Part shown: positions 5,022 to 11,971 of the stretch, piece after piece
Layout of the letters: every line of letters starts with the position of its first letter
Numbering within the stretch: the first letter of the stretch is position 1
Assembly (NCBI GenBank): GCA_017964745.1
Contig: JAGCRJ010000197.1
Coordinates: 1-14,742, forward strand
Direction of reading: 5' to 3'
DNA from: Lachnospiraceae bacterium
GTDB taxonomy: Bacteria; Bacillota; Clostridia; Lachnospirales; Lachnospiraceae
DNA: 14,742 bases
The notes under the pieces: model-generated
What the model saw: the letters and a program-made list of their open reading frames with translations, nothing else
What the model was told of the DNA's origin: nothing
Database searches by the model: none
Position numbers and translations under genes: made by a program

Positions 5022-6959
5022 TCAGACACCGAGTTTTTGTCTGTTGATCTTTTCAAGGTAAACAAGAAGTACGGATATATCTGCAGGTGAAACGCCGGAT
5101 ATACGCGAAGCCTGTCCTACGGATACCGGTCTGAATTCCTTCAGATGCTGCCTTGCTTCAATGCGAAGTGAAGGAACATCATCGTAATCAATATCTTCGG
5201 GAATGAGTTTTACCTCAAGTCTCTCCTGTTCCTTTACCTGTTTTTCCTGACGCTTGATATATCCTTCATAACGGATCTCTATCTGAACCTGCTCGGTTAC
5301 ATCGTCGGGAAGCTGCGGCCTTTCGGGATCGAGAGGTGCAAGCTTTTTATAATCAAGCTCCGGTCTGCAGATAAGGGAAGCAAGTGATGTGGCGGTGGAA
5401 AGCGGAGCGGAACCGATCGACTCGAGGTACTTACAGGTCTCGCTTCCCGCACCGAGCATAACACTCTTTAATCTTTCTATTTCCTCATCTATGGATTCTT
5501 TTTTCTTTAATATGCCGTTATAAACTTCATCGGAGATAAGACCGATGCGGTGTCCGTACTTTCTAAGTCTGAGATCCGCATTGTCCTGTCTAAGGAGCAG
5601 TCTGTACTCTGCCCTTGAAGTCATCATACGATAGGGTTCCCTGTTATCCTTGGTAACAAGATCATCTATGAGAACACCTATGTAACTTTCGCTTCTCTTG
5701 AGAACAAGGAATTCTTTTCCGAGGATCTCCATTGCGGCATTTACTCCCGCAACAAATCCCTGTGCCGCAGCTTCTTCGTATCCGCTGCTTCCGTTGAACT
5801 GACCTCCCGCAAAAAGTCCTCTTATCTTTTTGAATTCAAGATGGGGATAGAGACATTTTGCGTTAATGCAGTCGTATTCGATCGCATAAGCGTTTCTTAC
5901 GATCTTGCAGTTCTCAAGTCCTGGAACGGTGCGGTACATTGCAAGCTGTACATCTTCGGGAAGTGATGAGCTCATTCCGTCGACATACATCTCATCCGTA
6001 TATAATCCTTCGGGTTCAATGAAAACCTGATGAGATTCCTTCTCGGAAAATTTTACGACCTTGTCTTCTATGGAAGGACAGTACCTGGGACCTGTGCCTT
6101 CGATGATCCCCGCATATATCGGAGATCTGTCAAGGTTAGCCCTGATAATGTCATGAGTTTTCTTATTGGTATGTGTGAGCCAGCATGAAACCTGATCTTT
6201 CTGTATCGTAGCAGGATCGGTGGAAAAGGAAAAAGGAACGATAACCTCATCACCCTTCTGCTCTTCCATCTTGGAAAAATCAATTGTCTTTCCGTCCATT
6301 CTTGCGGGAGTTCCGGTCTTGAAACGTCTGAGCTCAACTCCGGCATTCCTCAATGAATCGGAAAGATGTGTCGCAGCCTGAAGCCCGTTGGGTCCGGTGT
6401 ATGTAATTGACTCACCGGTAAGACATCTTGAATTAAGATAAACTCCCGTACAGAGTACAACGGCTTTGCAGTTATACTTAGTTCCTGTCTGTGTGCGGAC
6501 ACCGGTTACATATTTTTCATAAGATCCTGTTTTTTCATCCGAAGGAATCTCTTCCCAGAGAAGCTCGCAGACCTCGGCCTGTTTGATGGTAAGATGCTCC
6601 TGGGATTCGAGGATCTTTCTCATTGATCCGGAGTAATCCCTCTTATCCGCCTGTGCCCTGAGTGAATGCACCGCGGGACCCTTTGAAGTATTGAGCATCT
6701 TGCTCTGGATAAAGGTCTTGTCGATATTCTTACCCATCTCTCCGCCGAGAGCATCAAGCTCCCTTACGAGATGACCCTTGGAAGATCCTCCTATATTGGG
6801 ATTGCAGGGCATGAGTGCGATACTGTCGACACTTACGGTAAACACAACCGTCTCAAGTCCGAGCCTTGCACATGCAAGTGCGGCCTCGCATCCAGCGTGA
6901 CCCGCTCCGACTATCGCAACATCAATATTAAATTCCGCACCTCTGCATTTAAGATCCAT
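5022..6959 (-). CDS. mnmG: tRNA U34 5-carboxymethylaminomethyl modification enzyme MnmG (GidA)
   Basis: MnmG is the FAD- and NADH-dependent partner of MnmE. The complex adds a (carboxy)methylaminomethyl group to C5 of the wobble uridine of several tRNAs, using methylene-tetrahydrofolate and glycine or ammonium. From the ATG at 6959 it is 645 residues, close to the usual 620-650. The dinucleotide-binding motif GAGHAG is at 18-23, followed by MPCNPNIGGSSKGHLVRELDALGG. Both family signatures are present: GPRYCPSIEDKVVKF and AGGQFNGSSGYEEAAAQG. The C-terminal helical MnmE/tRNA-binding part ends VLLVYLEKINRQKL. I chose 6959 over a GTG at 7010 because the latter would add 17 unusual residues inside mnmE. 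The ATG is one base beyond the mnmE stop (TAATATG) with no clear ribosome binding site, so translational coupling is likely. Confidence 0.97.
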   Translation of the reverse strand: MDLKCRGAEFNIDVAIVGAGHAGCEAALACARLGLETVVFTVSVDSIALMPCNPNIGGSSKGHLVRELDALGGEMGKNIDKTFIQSKMLNTSKGPAVHSLRAQADKRDYSGSMRKILESQEHLTIKQAEVCELLWEEIPSDEKTGSYEKYVTGVRTQTGTKYNCKAVVLCTGVYLNSRCLTGESITYTGPNGLQAATHLSDSLRNAGVELRRFKTGTPARMDGKTIDFSKMEEQKGDEVIVPFSFSTDPATIQKDQVSCWLTHTNKKTHDIIRANLDRSPIYAGIIEGTGPRYCPSIEDKVVKFSEKESHQVFIEPEGLYTDEMYVDGMSSSLPEDVQLAMYRTVPGLENCKIVRNAYAIEYDCINAKCLYPHLEFKKIRGLFAGGQFNGSSGYEEAAAQGFVAGVNAAMEILGKEFLVLKRSESYIGVLIDDLVTKDNREPYRMMTSRAEYRLLLRQDNADLRLRKYGHRIGLISDEVYNGILKKKESIDEEIERLKSVMLGAGSETCKYLESIGSAPLSTATSLASLICRPELDYKKLAPLDPERPQLPDDVTEQVQIEIRYEGYIKRQEKQVKEQERLEVKLIPEDIDYDDVPSLRIEARQHLKEFRPVSVGQASRISGVSPADISVLLVYLEKINRQKLGV

Positions 6960-6960
6960 A

Positions 6961-8400
6961 TTATTTGCCCATACAGAATTTGGAAAAGATCTCATCGGCA
7001 AGATCGTCACCGAGTTCTTCGCCTATGATGAGTCCGAGTTTTTTATATGCATTGTAGAGATCTCCGCAGTAAACATCGATCTCCACACCGGATACTATTC
7101 CTTCTTTTACACCGTTCAGACTTTCAAGCGCATCAGTTAAAAGCTCTTTATGTCTGAGTCCGGTGATGACAACATCCGACTTTGATGTTATATCACCAGA
7201 TAAAAATCCTGCCCTGACTGTACGCTTCAGATCCTCAAGTCCCTGTCCTCCCGAAGCACTCATGATGATGCAGGGATATCTGTCAAAAAATTCTTCCTTA
7301 GTCAGAGCAGAGATTTCCCTGTCCGCGGATTCCTTCAGATGAATGTAAACATCATCAGGTCTTACCTTAAGAGTTTTATCCGCTTTATTTAATATAATGA
7401 TTAGCTTCTGCTTATAAACCGCAGAAAAGATCTGCATTATCTCTGTAGTAAGATATTCGGATCCGTCTATCATGAAAAGGATCAGATCCGCATTTTCCGC
7501 AGCACTGAGTGCTCTCTTTGTTCCGATCGATTCTATCACATCGTCGGTATCCCTGATGCCTGCCGTATCGGTAACCTTAAGAAGAATATCATCAAGTCTT
7601 ATATACTCTTCTATCGTATCCCTTGTTGTTCCGGGAATATCGGAAACTATGGCCCTGTCATGACCCGCAAGAAGATTTAAGAGAGATGATTTACCCGAAT
7701 TTGGACTTCCAACTATGCAGGTAGATATTCCTTCCCTTACAAACTTTCCCGAATCATAGGATCTTATCATTTCTGTTATCTTATCCGAGATATCATCAAC
7801 AGTCTCAGATAATTTATCTTCATATCCCGTAAGATCGTAATGCTCGGGATCGTCTATCGCAGATTCGATATATGCCGTCTCATAGAGGATCTTTGCCCTC
7901 AGATCCTTTATTGCTTCGGAAACCCTTCCGGACATCTGATCCCTGGATGCCCTGAGCGCTCCTTCGGATCTGGATGAGATCAGATCCATTACGGCTTCCG
8001 CCTGTGCAAGATCCATCTTGGAATTGAGAAAAGCTCTCTTTGTAAACTCACCGGGTGCGGAAAGAACAGCTCCGTGAGAAGTCACAAGATCGAGTACCTT
8101 CTTTAAAAGAAAAACTCCGCCGTGGCACTGGATCTCAACGGTATCTTCTCCCGTATAAGAATGCGGAGCCTTATAGAGTAAGACTATGCATTCATCAAGG
8201 ATCTCATCCGAATCAAAAACATAGCAATGCCTGAAAGTACCTGCTTCCATCTTATCAAGAACAGATTCTTTCTTTTTATCAAAAAGTATTTCGGAGCATA
8301 TCTTAACTGCATCGGGGCCGCTGACCCTGATGATACCTATTCCCGATTCGGAAAGTGCGGTCGAGATCGCTGCAATTGTCTTCTGAAGATTATCGGTCAT
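6961..8400 (-). CDS. mnmE: tRNA modification GTPase MnmE (TrmE)
   Basis: MnmE is the K-loop GTPase partner of MnmG in wobble-uridine modification. The 479 residues show all three domains. The N-terminal formyl-tetrahydrofolate-binding domain starts at TIAAIST. The helical domain is interrupted by the G domain: G1 GSPNSGKSS (231-239), G2 GTTRDT (257-262), G3 DTAG (278-281), G4 NKAD (338-341). The C-terminal catalytic motif is FCMGK (475-479), a variant of the usual FC[IL]GK that keeps the essential cysteine. The ATG at 8400 aligns with family N-termini, but no Shine-Dalgarno site is present: the U-tract of an intrinsic terminator ends about 5 bases before it. mnmG follows after one base. Why a terminator stands here is unresolved. 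Confidence 0.98.
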   Translation of the reverse strand: MTDNLQKTIAAISTALSESGIGIIRVSGPDAVKICSEILFDKKKESVLDKMEAGTFRHCYVFDSDEILDECIVLLYKAPHSYTGEDTVEIQCHGGVFLLKKVLDLVTSHGAVLSAPGEFTKRAFLNSKMDLAQAEAVMDLISSRSEGALRASRDQMSGRVSEAIKDLRAKILYETAYIESAIDDPEHYDLTGYEDKLSETVDDISDKITEMIRSYDSGKFVREGISTCIVGSPNSGKSSLLNLLAGHDRAIVSDIPGTTRDTIEEYIRLDDILLKVTDTAGIRDTDDVIESIGTKRALSAAENADLILFMIDGSEYLTTEIMQIFSAVYKQKLIIILNKADKTLKVRPDDVYIHLKESADREISALTKEEFFDRYPCIIMSASGGQGLEDLKRTVRAGFLSGDITSKSDVVITGLRHKELLTDALESLNGVKEGIVSGVEIDVYCGDLYNAYKKLGLIIGEELGDDLADEIFSKFCMGK

Positions 8401-8405
8401 TTTAC

Positions 8406-8439
8406 AAAATAAAGGCCACAGCAGTCGCCATGGCCCTTA
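8406..8439 (-). terminator. Intrinsic terminator between khpB and mnmE
   Basis: Minus-strand RNA forms GGCCATGGC-GACT-GCTGTGGCC: nine pairs including two G-U wobbles and a 4-base loop. Further A-U and G-U pairs extend the base, and TTTATTTT follows. The two wobbles would be A-C mismatches on the plus strand, so the structure is built for minus-strand RNA. It ends just before the mnmE ATG. Confidence 0.75.
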
Positions 8440-8473
8440 ACACAAATACTTATTCAGCCATTTAAGACTAAGA

Positions 8474-9289
8474 TCAATACCTCTTGCCTCTGCGGCCGCG
8501 GTTATAATCACCGGTAGGCTTTACTCCGTCCTTGAGCGCTACGATGATATGTCTGTCCACACCTTCACCTTCACTGTAGGTATAAACATATTTGTTATCC
8601 TGAAGTGCGGAGTGGATGATCCTTCTTTCATAAGGATTCATAGCTTCGAGCTCATAAGGGCGTCCGGTACGCTTAACCTTGGAAGATACATTCTTTGCGA
8701 GATTTTCAAGAGTTGCTCTTCTTCTCTCCCTGTAATCCTCGGTATCAACCTTGACTCTGATATACTGTTCGCTTTCCTTGTTAACAACAAGGCTTACAAG
8801 ATACTGGAGTGAATCGAGGGTTGCTCCTCTCTTACCGATAAGGATTCCCATGTCGCTTCCGACAATCTCGATATCAAGTGCATTCTCACTGAGTTCGAAT
8901 GAGGTCTTCATGGAAGCTTCAAGTCCCATTGCCTTGAAAACATCCTCGAGGAATTTTACAGCGATCGATTCATACTTTGCGGGATCGGATACGGGAATGA
9001 TCTTTTCGGAGGACTGCTTTTTGGGAGCTTCTTCCTTCCTGGTCTCCTCTTCCTTAACTTCCTCTTTTACTTCAGCCTTCTTTTCTTCGGCTGCTTTTTC
9101 TTCCGCGATCTGTTCGTCTGACTTAACTCTTGCTTTGATGACTGCATTCTTGGCGCCGATTCCGAGGAATCCCGAAGAACCTTCGTCTACCACAACATAA
9201 TCAAGTCTGTCACTGGTAACACCGAGATCCTGACATGCATCGGTGATAAGATCATTTACCGTTTTGCCTGTATATTCTTTATATTCCAT
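8474..9289 (-). CDS. khpB: RNA-binding protein KhpB (Jag/EloR)
   Basis: KhpB is a cytoplasmic RNA-binding protein that, with KhpA, influences cell elongation and division in Gram-positive bacteria; the old name Jag means 'associated with SpoIIIJ', its YidC neighbour. From the ATG at 9289 it has 271 residues. A Jag-N domain (1-53) contains GSSGFLGIGAKNAVI. A very acidic and basic linker (about 56-95, runs of E, K and A) follows. A type II KH domain (about 106-181) has the GxxG-like loop GKRG at 152-155, and a C-terminal R3H domain (about 182-250) has RRIIH at 222-226. The tail is basic (RGRRGKRY). I chose the ATG at 9289 because GAGGT stands 8-9 bases upstream. A GTG at 9304 overlaps the yidC stop but would add five residues with no support. 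A terminator follows this gene. Confidence 0.95.
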   Translation of the reverse strand: MEYKEYTGKTVNDLITDACQDLGVTSDRLDYVVVDEGSSGFLGIGAKNAVIKARVKSDEQIAEEKAAEEKKAEVKEEVKEEETRKEEAPKKQSSEKIIPVSDPAKYESIAVKFLEDVFKAMGLEASMKTSFELSENALDIEIVGSDMGILIGKRGATLDSLQYLVSLVVNKESEQYIRVKVDTEDYRERRRATLENLAKNVSSKVKRTGRPYELEAMNPYERRIIHSALQDNKYVYTYSEGEGVDRHIIVALKDGVKPTGDYNRGRRGKRY

Positions 9290-9300
9290 GATTGGTGACC

Positions 9301-10611
9301 TCACTTACTGTTTCTCTTATTAAATTCGCTTACCATATTTGCTTTGGCTGCCATTGAGCCGGGTGCATAATCAAGAGGTTTCGTAACATCATCACCTTTG
9401 ACATCACCTGATGAATCTTTATTGACATAGGAAGCCTTACTCTGGATGCTGCGGGTATTCATAGCGGCATAAGCCTGCATTCTTTCCTGGTTTGCCTGCA
9501 TCTTTTCAAGCTTCTTCTGGCTCTTTTCCTTATTATTCTCAATAAGTTCTTCAATATCGATCTTGTCGATACGCTTGTTCATGATTATCTGGATGATAAC
9601 ACGGACAACAGCGTTGGCGATCCAGTAAATACCGAGACCGGTAGGGAATGTGAAACCGATCCATACCGACATAAGAGGCATCATCACATTCATGGTCTTC
9701 ATGGTCTGAGCCATCTGATCTGCCTGTGAATTATCTCCGGCAGGCTGTGACTGGGTAGGAGCAAGCTTGATGGAAAGCCACTGGGTGAAACCTGAAATAA
9801 CAGGAACAAGGGCAGCTGCGATCATCAGCAGATATGCATGAGATACAAAGCTTTCCTTAATGATATACCAGGGTGTATTTCTGATATTGAGACCGAGGAA
9901 ATTGTTGTAGATATCCAGAAGTCCCTTTTCACCTGCGGATGAAATGATCCTTGCACCTTCATAGGTAAGGTCCGAAAGTCCGTAGTGAGCGCTGATGACA
10001 GCCATGTCAGATGTAGAAGTTCTGTTAAGAACATCGATAATACCGTTGGAGAGATTTCCTTCCCTGATATTGGAAGCATACATCTTCAAGGCACTTGTGA
10101 TACTGACAAGTTCATCGGGATTTTCCGAGATGAATTTACCGTTGTCGACAGCGATTATCTTATCGGTAAGAACCCTGAATACATTACCGATCTTGGTAAC
10201 ATATGCGGGAATCTGGTAGATAACCCTGTACAGAGCAAAGAGAATGGGTAACTGGATAAGAAGATATCCGCAGCTTCCGGTAGGTGATACACCGTACTTG
10301 GCATAAACTGCCTGAGTCTCGGCATTCATCTTCATTGCAGATTCCTGATCCCTCTTGCCCTGATACTTCTTCTGGATGGCCTTGATCTCAGGATTCATCT
10401 TCATTGAAAGCTTAGAGAACTTCTGCTGCTTGTAAGTCAGCGGGATCATACATACATTTACGATGATCGTAAAAAGTATGATGGAAAGACCGATATTGGG
10501 GATACCGATCTTATCAAGAACATAAAAGATACCCTCCATGATCTTACCAAGTATCCATACGATGTACTTGAAGATGGGAGTGGTATTGGGTGTTAAAAGA
10601 GTAAAATACAT
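9301..10611 (-). CDS. yidC: Membrane protein insertase YidC (Oxa1/SpoIIIJ family)
   Basis: YidC inserts and folds inner-membrane proteins, alone or with SecYEG. The 436 residues are much longer than B. subtilis SpoIIIJ (about 260). Membrane helices lie near 13-33, 40-60, 115-137, 255-285 and 305-345. The cytoplasmic hairpin is at about 60-112 (KQQKFSKLSMKMNPEIKAIQKKY). The extra length is a loop of roughly 110 residues (about 140-252) between the third and fourth helices and a charged C-terminal tail (about 346-436) that may touch ribosomes. There is no lipobox cysteine near the start. The groove arginine found in most YidC proteins is asparagine here (N52, in FTIIVNV). AGGGAG stands 7 bases before the ATG, and the ATG overlaps the yidD stop (TAATG), so the two are translationally coupled. 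Confidence 0.96.
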   Translation of the reverse strand: MYFTLLTPNTTPIFKYIVWILGKIMEGIFYVLDKIGIPNIGLSIILFTIIVNVCMIPLTYKQQKFSKLSMKMNPEIKAIQKKYQGKRDQESAMKMNAETQAVYAKYGVSPTGSCGYLLIQLPILFALYRVIYQIPAYVTKIGNVFRVLTDKIIAVDNGKFISENPDELVSITSALKMYASNIREGNLSNGIIDVLNRTSTSDMAVISAHYGLSDLTYEGARIISSAGEKGLLDIYNNFLGLNIRNTPWYIIKESFVSHAYLLMIAAALVPVISGFTQWLSIKLAPTQSQPAGDNSQADQMAQTMKTMNVMMPLMSVWIGFTFPTGLGIYWIANAVVRVIIQIIMNKRIDKIDIEELIENNKEKSQKKLEKMQANQERMQAYAAMNTRSIQSKASYVNKDSSGDVKGDDVTKPLDYAPGSMAAKANMVSEFNKRNSK

Positions 10612-10850
10612 TAAATTCTCCCTGAATATCTTTTCCTCATTCTGGGAACAGGGTCTACTCCACCCTTGGAAAAAGGATTACATCTCAAAATTCTCCAAAG
10701 AGCAAGCAAACATCCTAATATTACACCGTTTTCCTCAATTGCTTCTTTTCCGTAGGAGGACCAGCTGGGATAATATGGACACTTCGTTCTCTTAAGAGGA
10801 GAAAGATATTTCTTATATAACGTGATCAACCAAATAAAGAATCTCTTCAT
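10611..10850 (-). CDS. yidD: Membrane protein insertion efficiency factor YidD
   Basis: YidD is a small membrane-associated protein that helps YidC-dependent insertion. The 79 residues match the usual 70-85. The amphipathic N-terminus (MKRFFIWLITLYKKYLSPL) is followed by the family core CPYYPSWSSYGKEAI (24-38), GVILGCLLALWRILRCNPF and the ending GGVDPVP. The family normally has YP[ST]CSxY; here the second cysteine is tryptophan (W30, codon at 10763-10761, TGG). The other cysteines (C24, C47, C57) remain. The ATG at 10850 has no clear Shine-Dalgarno site and follows the rnpA stop by 12 bases; no other in-frame start exists. The stop overlaps the yidC start. Confidence 0.93.
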   Translation of the reverse strand: MKRFFIWLITLYKKYLSPLKRTKCPYYPSWSSYGKEAIEENGVILGCLLALWRILRCNPFSKGGVDPVPRMRKRYSGRI

Positions 10851-10862
10851 ATATAAATATGA

Positions 10863-11201
10863 TCAATTGCCCGCTTTTTGCAGGATGCGATGGGAAGCTG
10901 CAAGACCCATCAGAGATCTTTGTGCATCTGAATATTTCATCAATGCAGCATTTTTCCTTGCAACAAATACTATGTCCAAACCACTATTGAACATATTCTC
11001 GGAATTTCTGAAGGCTTCTTTTGCAAGTCTCTTCACACGGTGTCTTACGACACTGTTTCCGATCTTCTTACTGACGCTTACGCCTACACGGTTAAAGGAT
11101 TCCCCGTTTTCTCTGACATACATAACGAAATAATCGTCTGCGAAGGATCTGTGTGTCCGGTAAACATCCGAAAACTGTGCGTTACTTCTTAATCTTTCCA
11201 T
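10863..11201 (-). CDS. rnpA: Ribonuclease P protein component
   Basis: The protein subunit of RNase P, which helps the catalytic RNA remove the 5' leader of precursor tRNAs. From the ATG at 11201 it has 112 residues, in the family's usual range. It begins MERLRSNAQFSDVYR, followed by FVMYVRENGESFNRVGVSVSKKIGNSVVRHRVKRLAKEAFR, which contains the RNP-box-like stretch of basic residues that binds RNA. IVFVARKNAA follows. A TTG at 11222 would add seven residues but lies inside a terminator hairpin, so I prefer the ATG. No ribosome binding site is visible before the ATG. It follows rpmH after that terminator, which would keep its expression well below that of L34. Confidence 0.95.
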   Translation of the reverse strand: MERLRSNAQFSDVYRTHRSFADDYFVMYVRENGESFNRVGVSVSKKIGNSVVRHRVKRLAKEAFRNSENMFNSGLDIVFVARKNAALMKYSDAQRSLMGLAASHRILQKAGN

Positions 11202-11211
11202 ATTAAATGAT

Positions 11212-11245
11212 CGGAAAAACAAAGGTCACATCAAATGTGACCTTT
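11212..11245 (-). terminator. Intrinsic terminator between rpmH and rnpA
   Basis: AAAGGTCACAT and ATGTGACCTTT form a perfect 11-bp stem with a 3-base loop (11221-11245). In the minus-strand direction a T-rich tail (GTTTTTCC) follows, and more T residues lie in the stem base. It begins 4 bases after the rpmH stop codon. Partial termination here would give more L34 than RnpA. Confidence 0.88.
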
Positions 11246-11249
11246 ACTT

Positions 11250-11384
11250 TTAAGCCGATAATTTCTTTCTGCCCTTTGCTCTTCTGCTCTGAAGAACCTT
11301 ACGTCCACCGGCTGAAGACATTCTTGCTCTGAAACCGTGAACCTTGGCATGAGACTTTTTCTTAGGCTGAAATGTCATCTTCAT
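11250..11384 (-). CDS. rpmH: 50S ribosomal protein L34
   Basis: A small, strongly basic protein of the large ribosomal subunit. The 44 residues match the family exactly: MKMTFQPKKKSHAKVHGF, then RARMSSAGGRKVLQSRRAKG and RKKLSA. The ATG at 11384 is fixed by a near-perfect AAGGAGGTG site 7 bases upstream; an upstream extension in frame to 11438 has no support. It is the first gene of the leftward string, has its own strong promoter at 11480-11508 and an intrinsic terminator right behind it. A leader of about 90 bases contains two short hairpins. Confidence 0.97.
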   Translation of the reverse strand: MKMTFQPKKKSHAKVHGFRARMSSAGGRKVLQSRRAKGRKKLSA

Positions 11385-11479
11385 AAGGAAACACCTCCTT
11401 CTATAATAAAACTCTTCGCAGTGCACCCATAAGTGCATGATTCCACTACCTGGAACCTGTCAGAAACGACACAAAACAG

Positions 11480-11508
11480 ATTTTAATTAATTAAAGAAAG
11501 AGTGTCAA
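11480..11508 (-). promoter_or_regulatory. Promoter of the rpmH operon
   Basis: Minus strand: perfect -35 TTGACA (11508-11503), 17-base spacer, -10 TAAAAT (11485-11480). The transcription start would be near 11473, leaving about 90 bases of leader before the rpmH ATG. This is the best SigA-type promoter in the window. Confidence 0.85.
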
Positions 11509-11816
11509 GCAAAAATAGCGGATATTATTGATTTTTCTTGAAAAAACTCCGATTTTCAAGATCAGGTATCCACATAAAAATAGGGTGAAAATTTTTCTTT
11601 TCCACCGACTTATCCACTAAAAATATCACCTAAAATCTTATCCCCATTTAGTGTACAACATGTGGATATGTATCATTTTTTATTGACCCTGACAGTCAAA
11701 AACTACTCATAAACAGCGTAATTTAGCCATTTTATAAGATATTCACATTTTATGATATATCCACATTGATTCACATAAACTGACCTCATATATGCATTAT
11801 TCATGCTCTGTATGCA

Positions 11817-11836
11817 TTATCCACAAATGTGGATAA
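11817..11836. promoter_or_regulatory. Head-to-head pair of perfect DnaA boxes
   Basis: TTATCCACA on the plus strand, two bases (AA), then TGTGGATAA, which is TTATCCACA on the minus strand. This is the only place in the window with exact consensus boxes. The pair stands 32 bases upstream of the predicted dnaA -35, so it could serve both initiation and autorepression of dnaA. Confidence 0.9.
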
Positions 11837-11868
11837 GTCTGCTAACGCACAAAAGGGAATAACGCAAT

Positions 11869-11897
11869 TTGAATAATATTTTATATTTTTATAAAAT
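11869..11897 (+). promoter_or_regulatory. Predicted dnaA promoter
   Basis: Plus strand: -35 TTGAAT (11869-11874), 17-base spacer, -10 TAAAAT (11892-11897). Transcription would start near 11904, about 68 bases before the dnaA ATG. The leader contains a short GGG...CCC hairpin followed by five T residues (about 11918-11937), too weak to call a terminator. Confidence 0.6.
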
Positions 11898-11971
11898 GGT
11901 ACGGCAGTCGCATTATAGGGGTATTTTCGCCCTTTTTGCGGCCAGCCGATCAAGGAGAAAACTTTCAAATA

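Larger units (their letters stand above)
11385..11971. other. oriC: Chromosomal replication origin region (oriC), rpmH-dnaA gap
   Basis: A 587-bp gap without genes, between diverging rpmH and dnaA. Besides the two promoters it holds a cluster of 9-bp DnaA boxes (consensus TTATCCACA). Perfect boxes are at 11817-11825 (plus) and 11828-11836 (minus). Boxes with one mismatch are at 11566-11574 (plus, GTATCCACA), 11610-11618 (plus, TTATCCACT), 11638-11646 (plus, TTATCCCCA), 11661-11669 (minus, ATATCCACA) and 11757-11765 (plus, ATATCCACA). Weaker ones are at 11739-11747 and 11767-11775. A 10-bp direct repeat TATGCATTAT occurs at 11791 and 11811. An AT-rich stretch (about 11868-11897) follows the perfect pair and may be part of the unwinding element. 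The gene context rpmH / dnaA is the usual site of oriC in Firmicutes. Confidence 0.9.

Noticed and set aside
6960..7010. Upstream GTG start adding 17 residues to MnmG
   Set aside because: The extension overlaps mnmE, has no ribosome binding site and does not look like other MnmG N-termini; ATG at 6959 fits.
11918..11937. Short GGG...CCC hairpin with T run in the dnaA leader as an attenuator
   Set aside because: Only about 4 bp of stem; too weak to call without RNA data.
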